Shown: in pieces, positions 1 through 12,200 of the stretch
Numbering within the stretch: position 1 is the stretch's first letter
Layout of the letters: every line of letters starts with the position of its first letter
Origin: Leptodontidium sp. MPI-SDFR-AT-0119
Lineage: Eukaryota; Ascomycota; Leotiomycetes; Helotiales; Leptodontidiaceae
Length of the DNA stretch: 64,000 bases
Assembly: GCA_020726505.1 (NCBI GenBank)
Contig: JAHLEZ010000004.1
Coordinates: 3,100,001 to 3,164,000, forward strand
Direction: 5' to 3'
Notes under the pieces: generated by a model
What the model was told of the DNA's origin: nothing
The model's database searches: none
Seen by the model: the letters and a program-made list of their open reading frames with translations, nothing else
Program-made: the position numbers and the translations under genes

Positions 1-752
1 TCTTATGTCGATAATGATACCATCGGGCCGCCAGAAGATTCAAGCACTCCTCCAAGGCACCCGCCCAGCTTTGCCTTATCTTACCATACATCGGCTCCAT
101 CATCGGTGCAGAGTCCGGCACAACCGATCAGGAGGCTCACTGGAACAGCAGTCTTCCTCTCTTCAGGCTATTGACAGTACACTGGAGGAATCTTCACTAT
201 ATTCAAATCCGGCTATTGTACAAGATACCAAACAGAAAGAAGGCGCTGCCGACGACAAAGCGACTGTTAATCCATGTCTTCTCAATCTTCTCATCCCAAT
301 CCTCTGGCCGTATAATGTGGTCGGTAATATCAGTGGTGAAAGAAAAGGCTTTAAGTATCGACTCGGGCCTCAGATATCCTTCACCGCAAGAGTCGATGGC
401 ATCATCTTCCACCCACTCGAGCGAGATCGAGTGATCGAGTTAATCGAGGTCAAAAAGGCAAGATCGAGTGATCGAGTTAATCGAGGTCAAAAAGGCAAGA
501 CGCAACTTGGGAGTTCGAGTCCAAGAAGCAGCACAGTTCGTAGCATTCATTTCTGAGCTGGAAGATCAGCATGCTACTCTTCTCTACTCGTCTACTCGTC
601 TACTTACTCACATTTCTTTCTTGCTTTTATCTTATATGAAAGCTAAGGTAACATGTCAAAGGGATACCATCAGCCTATTCCTCTTATCTATGTGTGCGGA
701 CGAAGTCTATATAAGCTTGACACATGTACTTCCAACTACGTCGCGTTCCTGA
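1..752 (+). pseudogene. Broken PD-(D/E)XK-like fungal protein, 3' part
   Basis: The downstream part reads as a family of fungal proteins with a restriction-endonuclease-like core: an ARVDG segment followed by IELIEVKKARR near 380-510, then an alpha-helical stretch ending LEDQH. The motif 'xVDG ... EVK' is the usual PD-(D/E)XK signature. The coding frame is not continuous. The proline-rich first 170 bases read best in one frame (a segment with PIRRLTG) and the core in another, and a 37-bp duplication at 424-497 shifts the frame again inside the EVK motif. The start is outside the window or lost. No function is claimed beyond the fold. Family recognition is by motif only and is moderate. Confidence 0.5.
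424..497. repeat. Perfect 37-bp tandem duplication
   Basis: Bases 424-460 and 461-497 are identical over 37 bp. Because 37 is not a multiple of three, the second copy puts the EVK-containing reading frame out of register. The duplicated piece begins AGATCGAGTGATCGAG. Confidence 0.95.
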
Positions 753-1294
753 AATCGCCTTCGGAAGCAGAAATGAAAGGATCAACCAGCTGGCGCTTTT
801 TTGCATGTGCACGAGTATGGTCCATTTGAAATCAAAACACGCGACTTAGTTGAAAGGGCTGTTCATTCGTCTGATGCTTTTATTAATGCTAAATAGCCAA
901 CTGAGGGATAATCGAAGACCGAATGGCTATTCGCTTTAAGGAGGAGGTTCCTAGCGGCTGCGCTTGTATGCCCCTTTATCCCCGTCTTCACCCGTTTTAT
1001 GCCGTGCACGAGATATCCTAGATATCATTAGTAAGGCGTGTTTCTCTTCTCTCTTCTCGTCGCTATGCCGGAACGTGAACGCAATAAATGTAAGAGCATT
1101 TTCCAAGCTAAAGGTAAGCTATAGTTAAGTGAAGGAAATACAGAATTACATTATTATAAGTTATAAAAGGTAATTAGTTAGTCTTTCCCTACACTTGTCC
1201 CCCCCCCCCCCCCCCCCCTTCCCTTTGTGTTGAAATCTAGTAATTCAACCTCTTTTATAAAATAACAAGTAGATAAATAAATAAGCTGCGGTAG
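753..1294. other. Intergenic, partly RIP-like, with poly-C tract
   Basis: No gene is visible. The segment turns AT-rich from about 1080 and holds a run of 20 C at 1199-1218. A second C-rich run lies at 1573-1618 inside the neighbouring element, but the flanks of the two runs do not match. Confidence 0.6.
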
Positions 1295-1299
1295 AATTC

Positions 1300-1569
1300 T
1301 GTTACGGCTAACAAGAGGTTGATACGGCGAGTTGACTTTAGCTTTGTATTTAGGCCTAAAGTTACGCTCAGAATCGAGAAGAAAAGACAAGGAGGAAAGG
1401 AGAGCTCTCTATAAGAGGGAGCTCGAGTATAAATATATAAAGGACTCTTTTAATAGGGCCTAGCGTAGTCGAACGCTATTCACATCAATATGTCGCAGGC
1501 TCGCCACCTAGTCTTCCTAATCTGGCTTAGCGCCGTCGTAGAATACAAGGCGCATTAGAGGTCGTAATA
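1300..1569 (-). repeat. Left LTR of the Gypsy element (3' LTR)
   Basis: Begins TGTTACGGC and ends GTCGTAATA. It aligns over its full 270 bp to 17338-17607. All differences I found between the two are transitions, including the terminal CA changed to TA here. A TATA-like stretch (TATAAATA) follows a CTCTATAAGAGGGAGC block. Confidence 0.93.
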
Positions 1570-1572
1570 TTA

Positions 1573-1618
1573 CCCCCCCTACCCCCCCCCCCCCCCCCCC
1601 CCCCCACCCCCCCCCTCC
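1573..1618 (-). other. Polypurine tract (G-rich on minus strand)
   Basis: C-rich on the plus strand, including 24 consecutive C, three bases inside the left LTR. On the coding (minus) strand this is an almost pure G tract just upstream of the 3' LTR, the expected position of the plus-strand primer. Confidence 0.6.
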
Positions 1619-4505
1619 TAAAAAACTGTGTCTGCGTATTTGTAGTTATAACTGTATTGTCTTTTAGGTCGTTATAGTCGTCGATACTAGTATTATAAGC
1701 TTCTAGCTACTTTAAGAGAGCTCTTGGCGGGCCTTTAATATTAGGATACTCTAAGTGGAAATCGTTTAATTATATATAGAGTTGTTATAGTATTTAAGTA
1801 TAAGTATTACTTTAAGTCCTCGTCGGCGCTTAGCTACTTAATACAGTAAAATAGCTTATTCTGTATGACCTTAGAGCCAAGGATGCCTTTAATTTCCCCA
1901 CTTATCTTGCTTAAGTAATAGCTAAATAAGTGCCAGCGTTACTTTAGTTTATCTTAGCAAGGGGTTATTAACGTACTTACAGAGTAAGTGCAAGTGGAAA
2001 ATAAGGTGAATTAACTAGTCTTCTAAGAGCTTAACTCTCTAATTCTCTCCTTCTTTAGCTATTACTTTAATAAGGCCGTACTATTTATTAGACAGCTTCT
2101 TTAAGGGTCAGTTTGACATTTTAATTCCGCGTGTCGACTATAACTAAGTCGCTAATGTCCTAATTAACGGCGCGTCGCCCACAGTTCACTAGTCGTTTTA
2201 TTTTCTCTTACTAATCTTTTAAGAATAATTATATAACTTCTATAACCTCCTTTATTTATAATATTACTTATAAAGCCTCCTCGCGATTAAGTTTCTCTAT
2301 TATTATAACTAGAGGTTCTAGGTTAACTAGATCTCAGGAAGTCCTTAGCTTAACGCTATTAAGTAACTAGAAGGGAGATAAACGACCTAAGGACTTATAT
2401 AATAACGTTAGTTAAGTAATATTTATAATTAGTAAGAAGTCACTTTAATTGTCTTAATAGTAGTAATAAAAGGGGCGAAGCCGTTACTTAATATATTAGT
2501 TCGTTACTTCTGTTTAGCCGTTAACGTTTAAGTTATATACTATTATTAGCTTTACTTTAGTCCCGAGAATACAATAGTACTTCTTCTAAAAGGAGGAGAC
2601 AAACTAAGGTCCTCGGTCTAAGACTATAAAATCTAATATACTAAAATAGCGAGTCTAATAAAACGAGGAAGAGAGTAATTATGCCCTTAGCGGTAATTAT
2701 ATTATTACAGGGTATCGAAACTAGTTTCTTAAATAGGCGATTAATAATAACTATAGCGAAGTTATAGCCGTACTTGTTTAATAGTAGCTTTATAAAATCT
2801 ATTATAAGGTGCTAGTATAGCCGAGTAGGGATTAATAGGGGTTATAAGAAACTAGGAGTCTTATCCCTACGGGCCTTTTGTTAGGAATAACTACAGTTTA
2901 CTACGTATTAAGTTATGTCTATAATAAGGCTATTTTAATAGTATTTTCGACTTAGTAATGTCTTCATCTTTTAATCCCCGCGTGTATTACTAAAGGTTGG
3001 GAATATATATAATAAATAAGTGTCGTGTGAAGCTCTAGCGACTCTAAGGGCACTTTTAAGCGGCCTTAAAAAAGTAATTTATCGTTTATTAGTTTGTAAT
3101 TTAGTAACTATTCCTTAGCTTTTTGTTAAAGAGGCTTTAGTAAAGGCGAAGACTTATTAGTTAAGAGTACTTAATCGATAACGTCGTATTCCGCGATGTC
3201 GTAGGCTACTATAGAGTTAAGGTCTAGCTCTTCCGTAGTAGGTGCCTCTGGGTCGATTAGTATAGTATCTTATTTTAAAGCTTGCTCTGTTTCGAGAGGT
3301 GCTAGAGACGCCGTTGGGGCAATAATTACACACAAGTCTAGTTATGTTAAATCAGGGAGGGTTCCTCTATCGAGCGCTCTAGAAGAGTTTTAGTAAGTCC
3401 CTTACTACTATTATAGAGGTACTCTTAAGGAGAAAGTACGTGTATTTATAGACTTTAATAAGGGAGGCTTAAGTAAGGGGCATTAGCGCCTTAGAGGTGT
3501 TACGTTTTACGCCTTTATTACTAGATAAGGAAGTCGTGAGGGCTATAGCGAGTCGATAGCAGTTAACTAGAGGTTAATAACGACTAAAGGGTTAATTTTA
3601 TTAGCCGGAATGAGTTATTAACTACGGATAATCCGCTTTTATACTTCTGTAGCTGTGAGGTCTTGATCCCGTCAGGATAAGGTATTGGCTAGCGTATTAG
3701 TCGTCCTAATATAGTATATAATTATAAAGTAGAAGTCTGTAAAAAACTTAGCTTATTAAGCTTACTTAGCCGTAAGATCCTTAGTAATTATAAAGTACTT
3801 TAAGGCCCGGTGATTTGTGTAAACGAGGACGTTCTTTTAGGCACTTAAGAGCTTTAGGCGATATTACTTAAATAACCGGAAAATCGCTAGTATTTCTTTA
3901 TTATAAATCAAGTAATTAAGTTTAGGATCTATTATAGTCTTAGAGAAGTATCTTATAAAGTAAAAGGTATTATTTTTTTGAAGTTAAAATAAAATCTTAG
4001 TGACGACTTTATTAGAAAAGTTAGTCTTTAGTCACGTTTGCTTTTTAAGGTCGTAATAGCGAAGAACCGGCGTAGACTAAAGGGCCTCCTAAAGAGTTTC
4101 TTAAGTGTTTTTATAGGCGTTATTGAAGATAAAGGGGACGTCCTTTTTAGTAAATATTATAAGGGGTCGTGTAATGCGACTATAGTCTTTAATAAACTAG
4201 CGGTAGAAGTTATAGAACTTAAAGTAGCTCTATATACCTTTAATATTATCGGCGTATTATTAGTCCTTAATTACACTAATCTTCTTTAAATTTACTTCTA
4301 CGTTATTAACTTTAATAATAAATCCTAAGAACCTTGTCTTTTATATACTAAACTCAGACTTTTTAATATCGGCCTAAAGTCTGTGTACTTATAGTATTAC
4401 TATTACTTTCTTAATATAGACCTCGTATTTCTTAGGAGTTAACGAATATATAAGGATATTATTTATATAAGCTGTGTAAAAATCGTCAAGGTGTTTTATA
4501 AGGAT

Positions 4506-4837
4506 TATAAGAATACTAGCCATATACGAGCCTAATAACCGATGCGAGCCTTTGATACAAAGCTAATAACCGATGTGAGCCTCTGATACAAAGCTAGTAA
4601 CTTGATACAAAGCTAGTAACTTGATACAAAGCTAATAACCGATGCGAGCCTTTGATACAAAGCTAGTAACTTGATACAAAGCTAATAACCGATGCGAGCC
4701 TCTGATACAAAGCTAGTAACTTGATACAAAGCTAATAACCGATGCGAGAGCTCAGCACTCAAAGTAGTTATATAGACCTAGAAATGCCCCCTCAATAGAA
4801 TCATCATTCACACCATCATTCTCTATTTTACAAGGAT
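4506..4837. mobile_element. 332-bp insertion carrying a tandem array, 12-bp target duplication
   Basis: TTTTATAAGGAT (4494-4505) and TTTTACAAGGAT (4826-4837) flank the foreign stretch and differ by one C/T change. The Gypsy RT frame resumes on either side, INNIL on one side and LDDFYTAY on the other. The inserted DNA holds the A/B tandem array and a unique tail rich in CA. A 12-bp duplication would suit a target-primed (LINE/SINE-type) insertion, but there is no coding region and no clear poly-A. Confidence 0.7.
4531..4748. repeat. Two-unit tandem array (31-bp A and 19-bp B)
   Basis: Units run A A B B A B A B A(partial). A is 31 bp, begins GCTAATAACCGATGCGAGCC and ends TGATACAAA. B is 19 bp, GCTAGTAACTTGATACAAA, and looks like A with an internal 12-bp loss. 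CA and TG dinucleotides are frequent here, unlike in the surrounding element. Confidence 0.9.
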
Positions 4838-5315
4838 ATTATTAATAAATCGCTAGAAAGTCACTAGACTATTTATAAGGCTAAAAGGAAGGACTTCATA
4901 CTTATACGTATTATATTAAGTACAAAAAGTTATGTAGTCTTCGCTCTTAGGGGACATGCGGATGCGGTAGAAAGCTTATTAAATATCGAGCTTCATAAAG
5001 ACTTTTGCCTTATAAATGCGTGCTATTATCTTATTAATTAAAGGAATTAAATACAGGTCCTTCTTTAACAAGGTATTTAGCTTCTAGTAATTGACGTATA
5101 GCTAGAGACTATTATCGGCTTTTTTAACGAAGAGAATAAGGGCCGTATATAATACGCTAGAAGGCTTAATAAAGCCTTTATATAAGTTGTTAATAATATA
5201 TCGCTTAGTCTCTAATAGTTATTTTTTAGTTATACGCTAGAGAAGTTTAAAGGATAAGTCGTTCTCTTTAGTAAGCTTGATTTAGTAGTCTACGCCTTGG
5301 CGATACACTAGTAAC

Positions 5316-5475
5316 TGTAACGACACAAGAGCTTTGGCCGTAGAAGGTTGACTTAACACTTAGAATACAAAACTACAGAGCTACTTTATAAGAGGGAGCC
5401 ATATATATAGGGAGTCAGAGGGGAGTCAGACCTATTTCGGACCCCTGACTTAGCCGAAGTATACCTGTCGTAACA
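5316..5475. repeat. Left LTR of the short element
   Basis: 160 bp, aligned over its full length to 6927-7086. Most visible differences are transitions. Confidence 0.88.
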
Positions 5476-6926
5476 CTACCCCATCAGGAAGCCGAAGCTT
5501 GTCCTCGTGCTTTTTATTCTTCCTTTAATTCGATATTATTCTTATACTTATATTTAAGAAGCGTCTTAAGTATAATATTAACTTTTATAATATTAACTTC
5601 TCTCTTTAAACTTAATAATTATCTGCTTATATCGTTCGTAAGTTAACGTTATATATAAGTAAGTAACTAAAAAGAGTGTGTAATATCCTTGGAAATTATA
5701 TAATTAACTTAAGTTAACTAAAATTAGACTTAAGGCTAAATCGTTTATATTTAAACTAGTTCCTAAGGGGATTTAGAACGTAATAGAAGTACTAGACAAA
5801 TAGAAACGTAGTAATTAACTAATCTACATTAGAAGCAACGAGAACGATTAATACTTATAAGGAAAGAGGAGCGAGAAGTTACGTCGATAGAGTTAATTAT
5901 AAAAAGGTCTATTTAGTTAGCCTTTTAAAGGTCGTATAAAGAGCGGTACTAAGTCGGACTTATTTCGGAGGAGTTGCCGAGAGTATATATAGCCGTAAAA
6001 AAAGTTAATTACGATATATACCTTTTATAAAGAGAGACGAATTTAAGATACTTTAAAGATATTATACTTGACATATTATACTCTTAAAGCTTACGCTTAA
6101 GGTACTTGGAAAGGCATAGCCGTAAAGTGTCGATTTTCCTCTTATCGTCTTAATTCTAGTCTCTTACTTCGCCAAGTATTACTTTAAAAGAAATCAGGAA
6201 CCTATAAAAACTACTAGTTTAGGCTAGCTTATAGAGCTTTGCCTTAGCTCGTTAAACCTTGTTTTCGACTCTATTATATTTATTAAGTTAATTTAAGATT
6301 AAATAATAATTATACGTATTTATAAAGTTAACGTGTTTAAAGAGCTTTAAATAAAAGGCAGCTAGTCCGGAATTAAGCCGTAAGTATATAAAAGTAAATT
6401 AAGCTTGCGAATCGCTAATTACTTCGTCATTGACGCTAAGTACGAGCTGAAGTTACGCTAGTTAAGTATTATAATATAATTAAGTGCCGTCAAACTTTAA
6501 AGGGTCTAAGAGCCGACGCTTAAGCCTCTTAGGAATTACTTCTAATCGCGCTCAGACTTGCTCTTAAAGTGGGGTTAACGAGGTCTATGTAAAAGTGATT
6601 ATTAAAAAGAGAGCATCGATTTAAAAAGCTTTATAAGTGAGTTTATTAGTGAATTACTAGCGGAGAGCTTGTAATTATTATTAGAATTCTATTATAAAGG
6701 AAAGGAATTAAGGAGGAAGGTTTAATTCGGAAGTGTTATATAGTATTAAAAGTAACGGGCTAAATATAGAGGAGTTGTATATAAGTAAGAATACGTGTAA
6801 AGAATAAAGGTAAGTAATATTAACAATAGAATTAACGACTCTAATCTAATCAAGTAATAAAAGGACAATAATAATAGCAGTAACAGTAGTAGATACTCTA
6901 GACGCACGTAGAGGAGTTTTATATAA

Positions 6927-7086
6927 TATAACGACATAAGAGCCTTAGCCGTAGAAGGTTAACTTAACAATTAGAATATAAAACTATAGAGCTACTCTAT
7001 AGGAGGGAGTTATATATATAGGAAGTCGGAGGAGAGTCGGACCTGTTTCGGACCCCTGACTTAGCCGAAGCATACCTGTCGTAACA
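6927..7086. repeat. Right LTR of the short element
   Basis: 160 bp, partner of 5316-5475. Its first dinucleotide is TA instead of TG, a RIP-type change. Confidence 0.88.
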
Positions 7087-8670
7087 GTAACTTGTTAGAG
7101 GCTTATTAAGAGAAGAGAGAAGTATACTCTTAGTACTTTATAAAAAGCTTCTTCCTTATTAATTTGTCATTTTGCGTGTACTTAGCCTCTAAGGCCTCCT
7201 TTAGGGACAAGTCTCTGTTTATTAAAGCGAGCTCGACACTTAATTAGTTTAAGGCCTCTCGCCGGCGACGAGTTAACTCTTAGTTAATCTCTTATATTAA
7301 TATTACGAAGGTTTTTACTTTATTTTTCTTAACTCTCTTAAGTTAGAGGTACGTCGTAGACATCGCCGTTACTAATATAAGGAAAATCTCTATAGTAAGC
7401 GCCCTTAGCTAGTGATTTATTAGAGGGACTCCACGGGCTTTAATAGTGATCTTAAATCACGGGATATTAAAGGGTTTAATTAATCTTTTATAACTCGGAG
7501 GCGCTCCTTAACTTCTTTAATAAAGCTCGAGGGTTAAGTCGGCGAGATATTAGTAGTAAGTCATATAAAGACCTTTGACTTAAGGTAATTATTAAGTGCC
7601 GTAATCTTAGTTTGCCTCTAGTAATAGTTATTTATATTTATAAGGGCATCCCTTCGTTTTATATCGAGCTAGTGAGACTTAATAATTAGCTTGTTAAAAT
7701 AGTTAATATTAACAAAGACTTATTAGTTAAAGTACGGCTAGACAAGTATATCTAATAACTATTTTAACTAATTATAGTTCTTTATATATAACTACTTTAG
7801 GTCGTAATACTCGAGGAACTTCCGACTAATTAAGACGTTAGTGTTTTTTAAGTTAATTACTAGAAAGGGGAAGTTAATTCGCTGGCGATTAATTATTAAA
7901 GTAAGTAAGACGGCCGTATTAATTAACTTGCCTTTCTTACTATTATAGCTAGTTGGGACGATTAGCTAAAAGAAGGATATAAAAGAAATATTAAATTACT
8001 TAATAAGTTAGTATATAAAAGAGGTTTTAATAACACTAAAAATATTAACTCTATTATTAATATATATAAGTATTTTAATAAAGAATCTATTCTTTCTTAG
8101 TTTAATACTAATTAAGAATTATCGTCCTTTAATAAGAATATAGAAATTAAATATTAAGTCCTTTTATAAGTAATAACTTATATTAAGGTATAAGTTTTTG
8201 CCACGGCTTAAGAGTTTTTTAAGAGCTCGTTAGTTTTTAAGTCCTCGCCGACGACTAATTAAGAAATTGACTTATTAAGAGCCTAGTCTCTACGGCGCTT
8301 AAGACAGTTACTAGCCTAATGACTAGTCTTATTATAATAAAAACATATGTCAGAAGAGACGTCTCTAAGTATAAGAAGAGGTACAAGAGACTTAAGTCGG
8401 CGTAAGATAGGCGAGAGAGAGGGCGTACGCTAGCGGACATCTAATAGTAGTCTTAAACTCGGGGTCGGGGGGTCTTTATGTTATAGTAGCCGGCGTAAGG
8501 GAGGTCACACGCTAGCTTTCCTTTTTTAAGATATTACGCGAGTTGTTAGTATTATTAAAGGAGACTCGAAGGGCTTCGCGAGCAGCGGTAGAGGCTCGCC
8601 TATTAGCTCGTCTAGTAGTAATGTTTCGTAACTCGTAGTCTAAGACGGCTAAGAATTCGTTAAGAGCTAT

Positions 8671-8930
8671 TGTTAGTTTATAAGTCCTTATATAAGTATA
8701 CTTCGGTCTAGAAAAGGGGGTGCGGGTCAAAGTCAGGGGTTAGAGCTTAGCCGGACTAGTTTCAGTGGAGATTTCGCAGGGGTTTTATAGTATATAATTT
8801 GGCTCTCTTCGTACTCTCTTAGAAAAGACATAGATTTTAAATTATATATTTTTATTACTTTGTTGTTATATACGTATTTAAAATATATTTACACTTACAG
8901 CGTAGTATATAAACTAGTACTACACTAATA
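8671..8930 (+). repeat. 5' LTR of the Copia element
   Basis: 260 bp, matched along its length to 15885-16142. The shared core includes AGCTTAGCCGGACTAGTTTC. The terminal CA has become TA. Confidence 0.88.
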
Positions 8931-9251
8931 TTAATTAATGGCAAGCTTATATTATTAATCTTATTATAAATAAAAAAGATCTTAAGTTATAAAGCGAATT
9001 TTAGGCTTTAACTTAAGGAGTATTTAATTGTATTTTCCTTAAAAGGTATTTTACCTTTTTTAAATTATAGAGGGAAGGCAACTTCTCTCTTAAGACTCGA
9101 TTAAGACTATCGCACGTTAAAAAAAAGTTATTATAATACAATAATTACTTTACAAAGATTATTAAGTTAATATCCTTGAATTCAGAACTTTAAACCTTTA
9201 AGAAACTTATTTAAGAACTTACTAAATCACTTACGAATCGCATCTAATATA

Positions 9252-12200
9252 ATGGCGGATACTTTAGACTATACCTTAGAGCTAGAATTAACTTCGGAAA
9301 TTATTAATGTTATAACTATACTTAGGGAGACTATAGATCTTAAATTAGCCTTCTTAGTAAATCTAATAGTATACTTACAGAAGTTCCGTTAGGCCTTTTA
9401 TAATAGTTACTTTAAAGGGGAGTTCTTTTTCTAAGACTTTTAGGAGTACTTTAAGGGTTAGATAATAAATAAGTTTAGGTTAATTAAGATAAAGAAATAA
9501 ATATATCTTAAGGACGACTTACGAGCCTTTAGTATATATATATATAATAAGCAAAGGGAACGAAGACAATAGATACTTTAGTAAAGATAATATAAGCTAA
9601 AGAAAATTTGTGACTAAAGGATTAAATAGAGATGCAAATTCGGAACTATCTTAAATTAGTACTGAATTATATCCGGGAATCACTCTCTCGATTACTACTA
9701 TTAATCCTAATAACACTTTAATAAAATCAACCTCTAATATCTTTATAATACTAATTAGAAGTAGTTATTTATTTCGTGGAAAAAGACACTCCTTTAAAAG
9801 GATTAAAAGTAAAACTTATAAAGACGATTTAGTTATTAAGATCACTTAGGACTTCCCTTACTAAAGGAGATGAGGCTGATAATTTGTATAATATAACCCC
9901 ACTTATAGTCTTAAAGAAGGAGTTCTTATTTATTCTTAAGAGAGATCCCTTAAGTAATCTCTACTTATAAAGATTAAATAACTACGCGTTACTAAATCTT
10001 ACACTAACGCTAGTAATACACCCACAAGATAAGTTATTACTATTATTTAAAGTTCCTAAGATTACCGGATTATATACGGAGCCGATTCGGCTATTATAAT
10101 ATATTATAAATCTATTAACCTTAGACTAAGTAAAATCGTTAGTAAACCTTACTAAGATATATACTAAGGAGCTCTAATATAACGGAGATAAGAATTACTT
10201 AGATAAGAAGCTTTATATCTTTATTAACTTATGTTAAAAAGTATTAATTAAGACTAAGGTCTAGAACTAAGCCTTTTTATTAATACTACGAAACGAAGCC
10301 AGTTCGTACTACTACTAATACCTTTAGAATAAGGGATACTCATTTAATAAGCTTATTAAGACGACTCGCGAATACTTTAAGACAAAGGAGAAAGTTAATA
10401 AGTTCCTTAGTTAATAGTTTAATTTAACTTTCTCGTTATTTTAAGAGGAGCCTCACTAAACGAGAAAACTAATGCTAACTTAATTAAAGAACTTTACTAA
10501 GGAATTATAAAGTATTTAACTTAGCTTAAAAGATAATAATATATAGAACAATAAGACACTTTATAATAAGCTTATATAAGGAGTAGTAGGGAACCCCCTC
10601 TTTAAAATAGCCTTGTTTTAAGTACCCCTTACCTTCCTTACGTTAATAAATAGTCTTCGCTTTGCCGTTAGTGTTAAGGTAACTTATAACTTAAGATCGA
10701 GGGTAAGTAAGTACTTCGGAACTAATACAAATCACTACTAATCTTATATTATAGATAAGGCGGCTTATTATTCTAACTATAAGATGAAATATTTAAATAA
10801 AAATAAACGTGAAGACAAATTTTAGCTTATATTAAACTATATAAGTTATATTATTTATAAAAAGATGAATTATTATAATAATCGCTACTTAAACGAAAAG
10901 TAAGTAGCGTTTAAGGCAAGATACTTTGTGGCGTGTAAGGCTAAAGGAGTAAAAGCCACAAATAAGACCTTTAAGAGCTACTTAGCTTATATTAAGGAAA
11001 TCGACCCTAATTTAGACTAAAACTAGACTATATCTGAATACTATTTGAGAAACTATTAAGATATAGATTTAGACACTTTAATAAATATTAACGATTCTTT
11101 AAAAAGTTCTTATAACGATAATAGTAATAATATTACAAACTTCACGACTATATTTATAACAAGTGAAATATAATATAATATACAAGAAGTTATAAGGTAA
11201 CTTAAGGAAAGGAAGGCTACTTATATCTTAGAAAATAAAATCAAAAGACTCGTTTTAAGTGAGGCTTATATAACGTAATAAATAAATAAATTCTTCTAAG
11301 GTTTATTAATTAATATAGGGGCATCTAATAAAAACATAAGAGGGATTAACTAATTACGAGTATTATAGCAAATTCAAGATATTAAGTTTAATATTAGTTA
11401 AGCGGGCTAAAGTTAAATCACATTTAGTGCCGGTTTATGACTATCCTTAAGAGTTACTATAATTAATACTCCGGCTAAAAAAATAGACTTTTATATCGTA
11501 AACGTAAATATCTCATTTTTAGTTTGTTTATAATAGTTAGATGCGTTAAATACGTAATATAATAACTTACGTAACGTCTTAATTTAAGGTAATAAAAAGT
11601 ACTTAATTATACAAAAGTATAAGCATCTATAGCTGCTTTTAGATTAATATTATTAATTACTAGATACTTCTATTAGAACAATAAATGCATACTACTTGAC
11701 TAAATTAGAAATACGTTGGTTTTATAGGCGTTTCGAACACCCTTTAGTAAGACGTTTATAATACTTACTAAATCAAGCTGGCTATAAGTATGACTCGGAA
11801 ATCATATTAAGGGTTAAAGAGATATATAAGTATTGCTAGAAATATATAAATACTTCATATAAGTTTTATTTTAAGTTATAAGACGACGTCGGCTTTAATT
11901 ATATAATCTACGTTAATATCGTAATATTTAAAGAACGATATACCCTTTATATAATAAATAAAGTAATAGGTTTTAGTACGGCGAAACTATTCCAAAAGGC
12001 CCCTAGTTCTACTACAGCTTAGGCCACCTTTAACGCATTTAAGTCAATATAAATTAATATATACCTTAGACCTCCGGATTTCGTAATATATAATTATAGT
12101 ACTAATTTTAATTCTAAGAAGTTTCAGAGTATACTTAAATTTATAAGTAATACCCTTAAGTTAATACTTATTAAGGTATATTATTTAATTAGTAAAGTTA

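Larger units (their letters stand above)
3960..5120 (-). pseudogene. Gypsy reverse transcriptase / RNase H, RIP-damaged
   Basis: Reading from 5120 leftwards on the minus strand gives the ordered RT blocks: a YVNY-KLNTL start, KKDLYLIPLI, FMKLDI followed by AFYRIRM, the VLPF block, then, after a 332-bp insertion, AYINNILIYS (normally AYIDDILIYS), then EFSIxKTRFLGFII, FYNFYR and TRPLIIFTKKDVPF typical of the RT/RNase H connection. Stop codons interrupt it, mostly where Trp or Gln is expected. Both catalytic Asp of the YxDD box read as Asn, which is what G-to-A changes would produce. The enzyme is dead. Confidence 0.85.
5316..7086. mobile_element. Short (1.77-kb) non-autonomous LTR element
   Basis: Two 160-bp LTRs (5316-5475 and 6927-7086) start TGTAACGAC (TATAACGAC in the right copy) and end CTGTCGTAACA. 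The element is flanked by GTAAC at 5311-5315 and 7087-7091. The 1.45 kb between them is RIP-degraded and shows no reverse transcriptase, so it depended on another element. Its LTRs share a CTATAAGAGGGAG-like block with the host Gypsy LTR, suggesting a related family. Its orientation could not be decided. Confidence 0.85.

Noticed and set aside
4038..4289. 83-codon plus-strand open frame inside the Gypsy element
   Set aside because: It lies antisense to the clear RT/RNase H reading and arises from AT-rich RIPed sequence.
4531..4748. CRISPR-like repeat array
   Set aside because: Units abut without unique spacers, the context is eukaryotic, and the array is a minisatellite.
6746..6937. Leu/Tyr-rich minus-strand open frame
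   Set aside because: Low-complexity product of RIPed DNA that runs into the right LTR of the short element.
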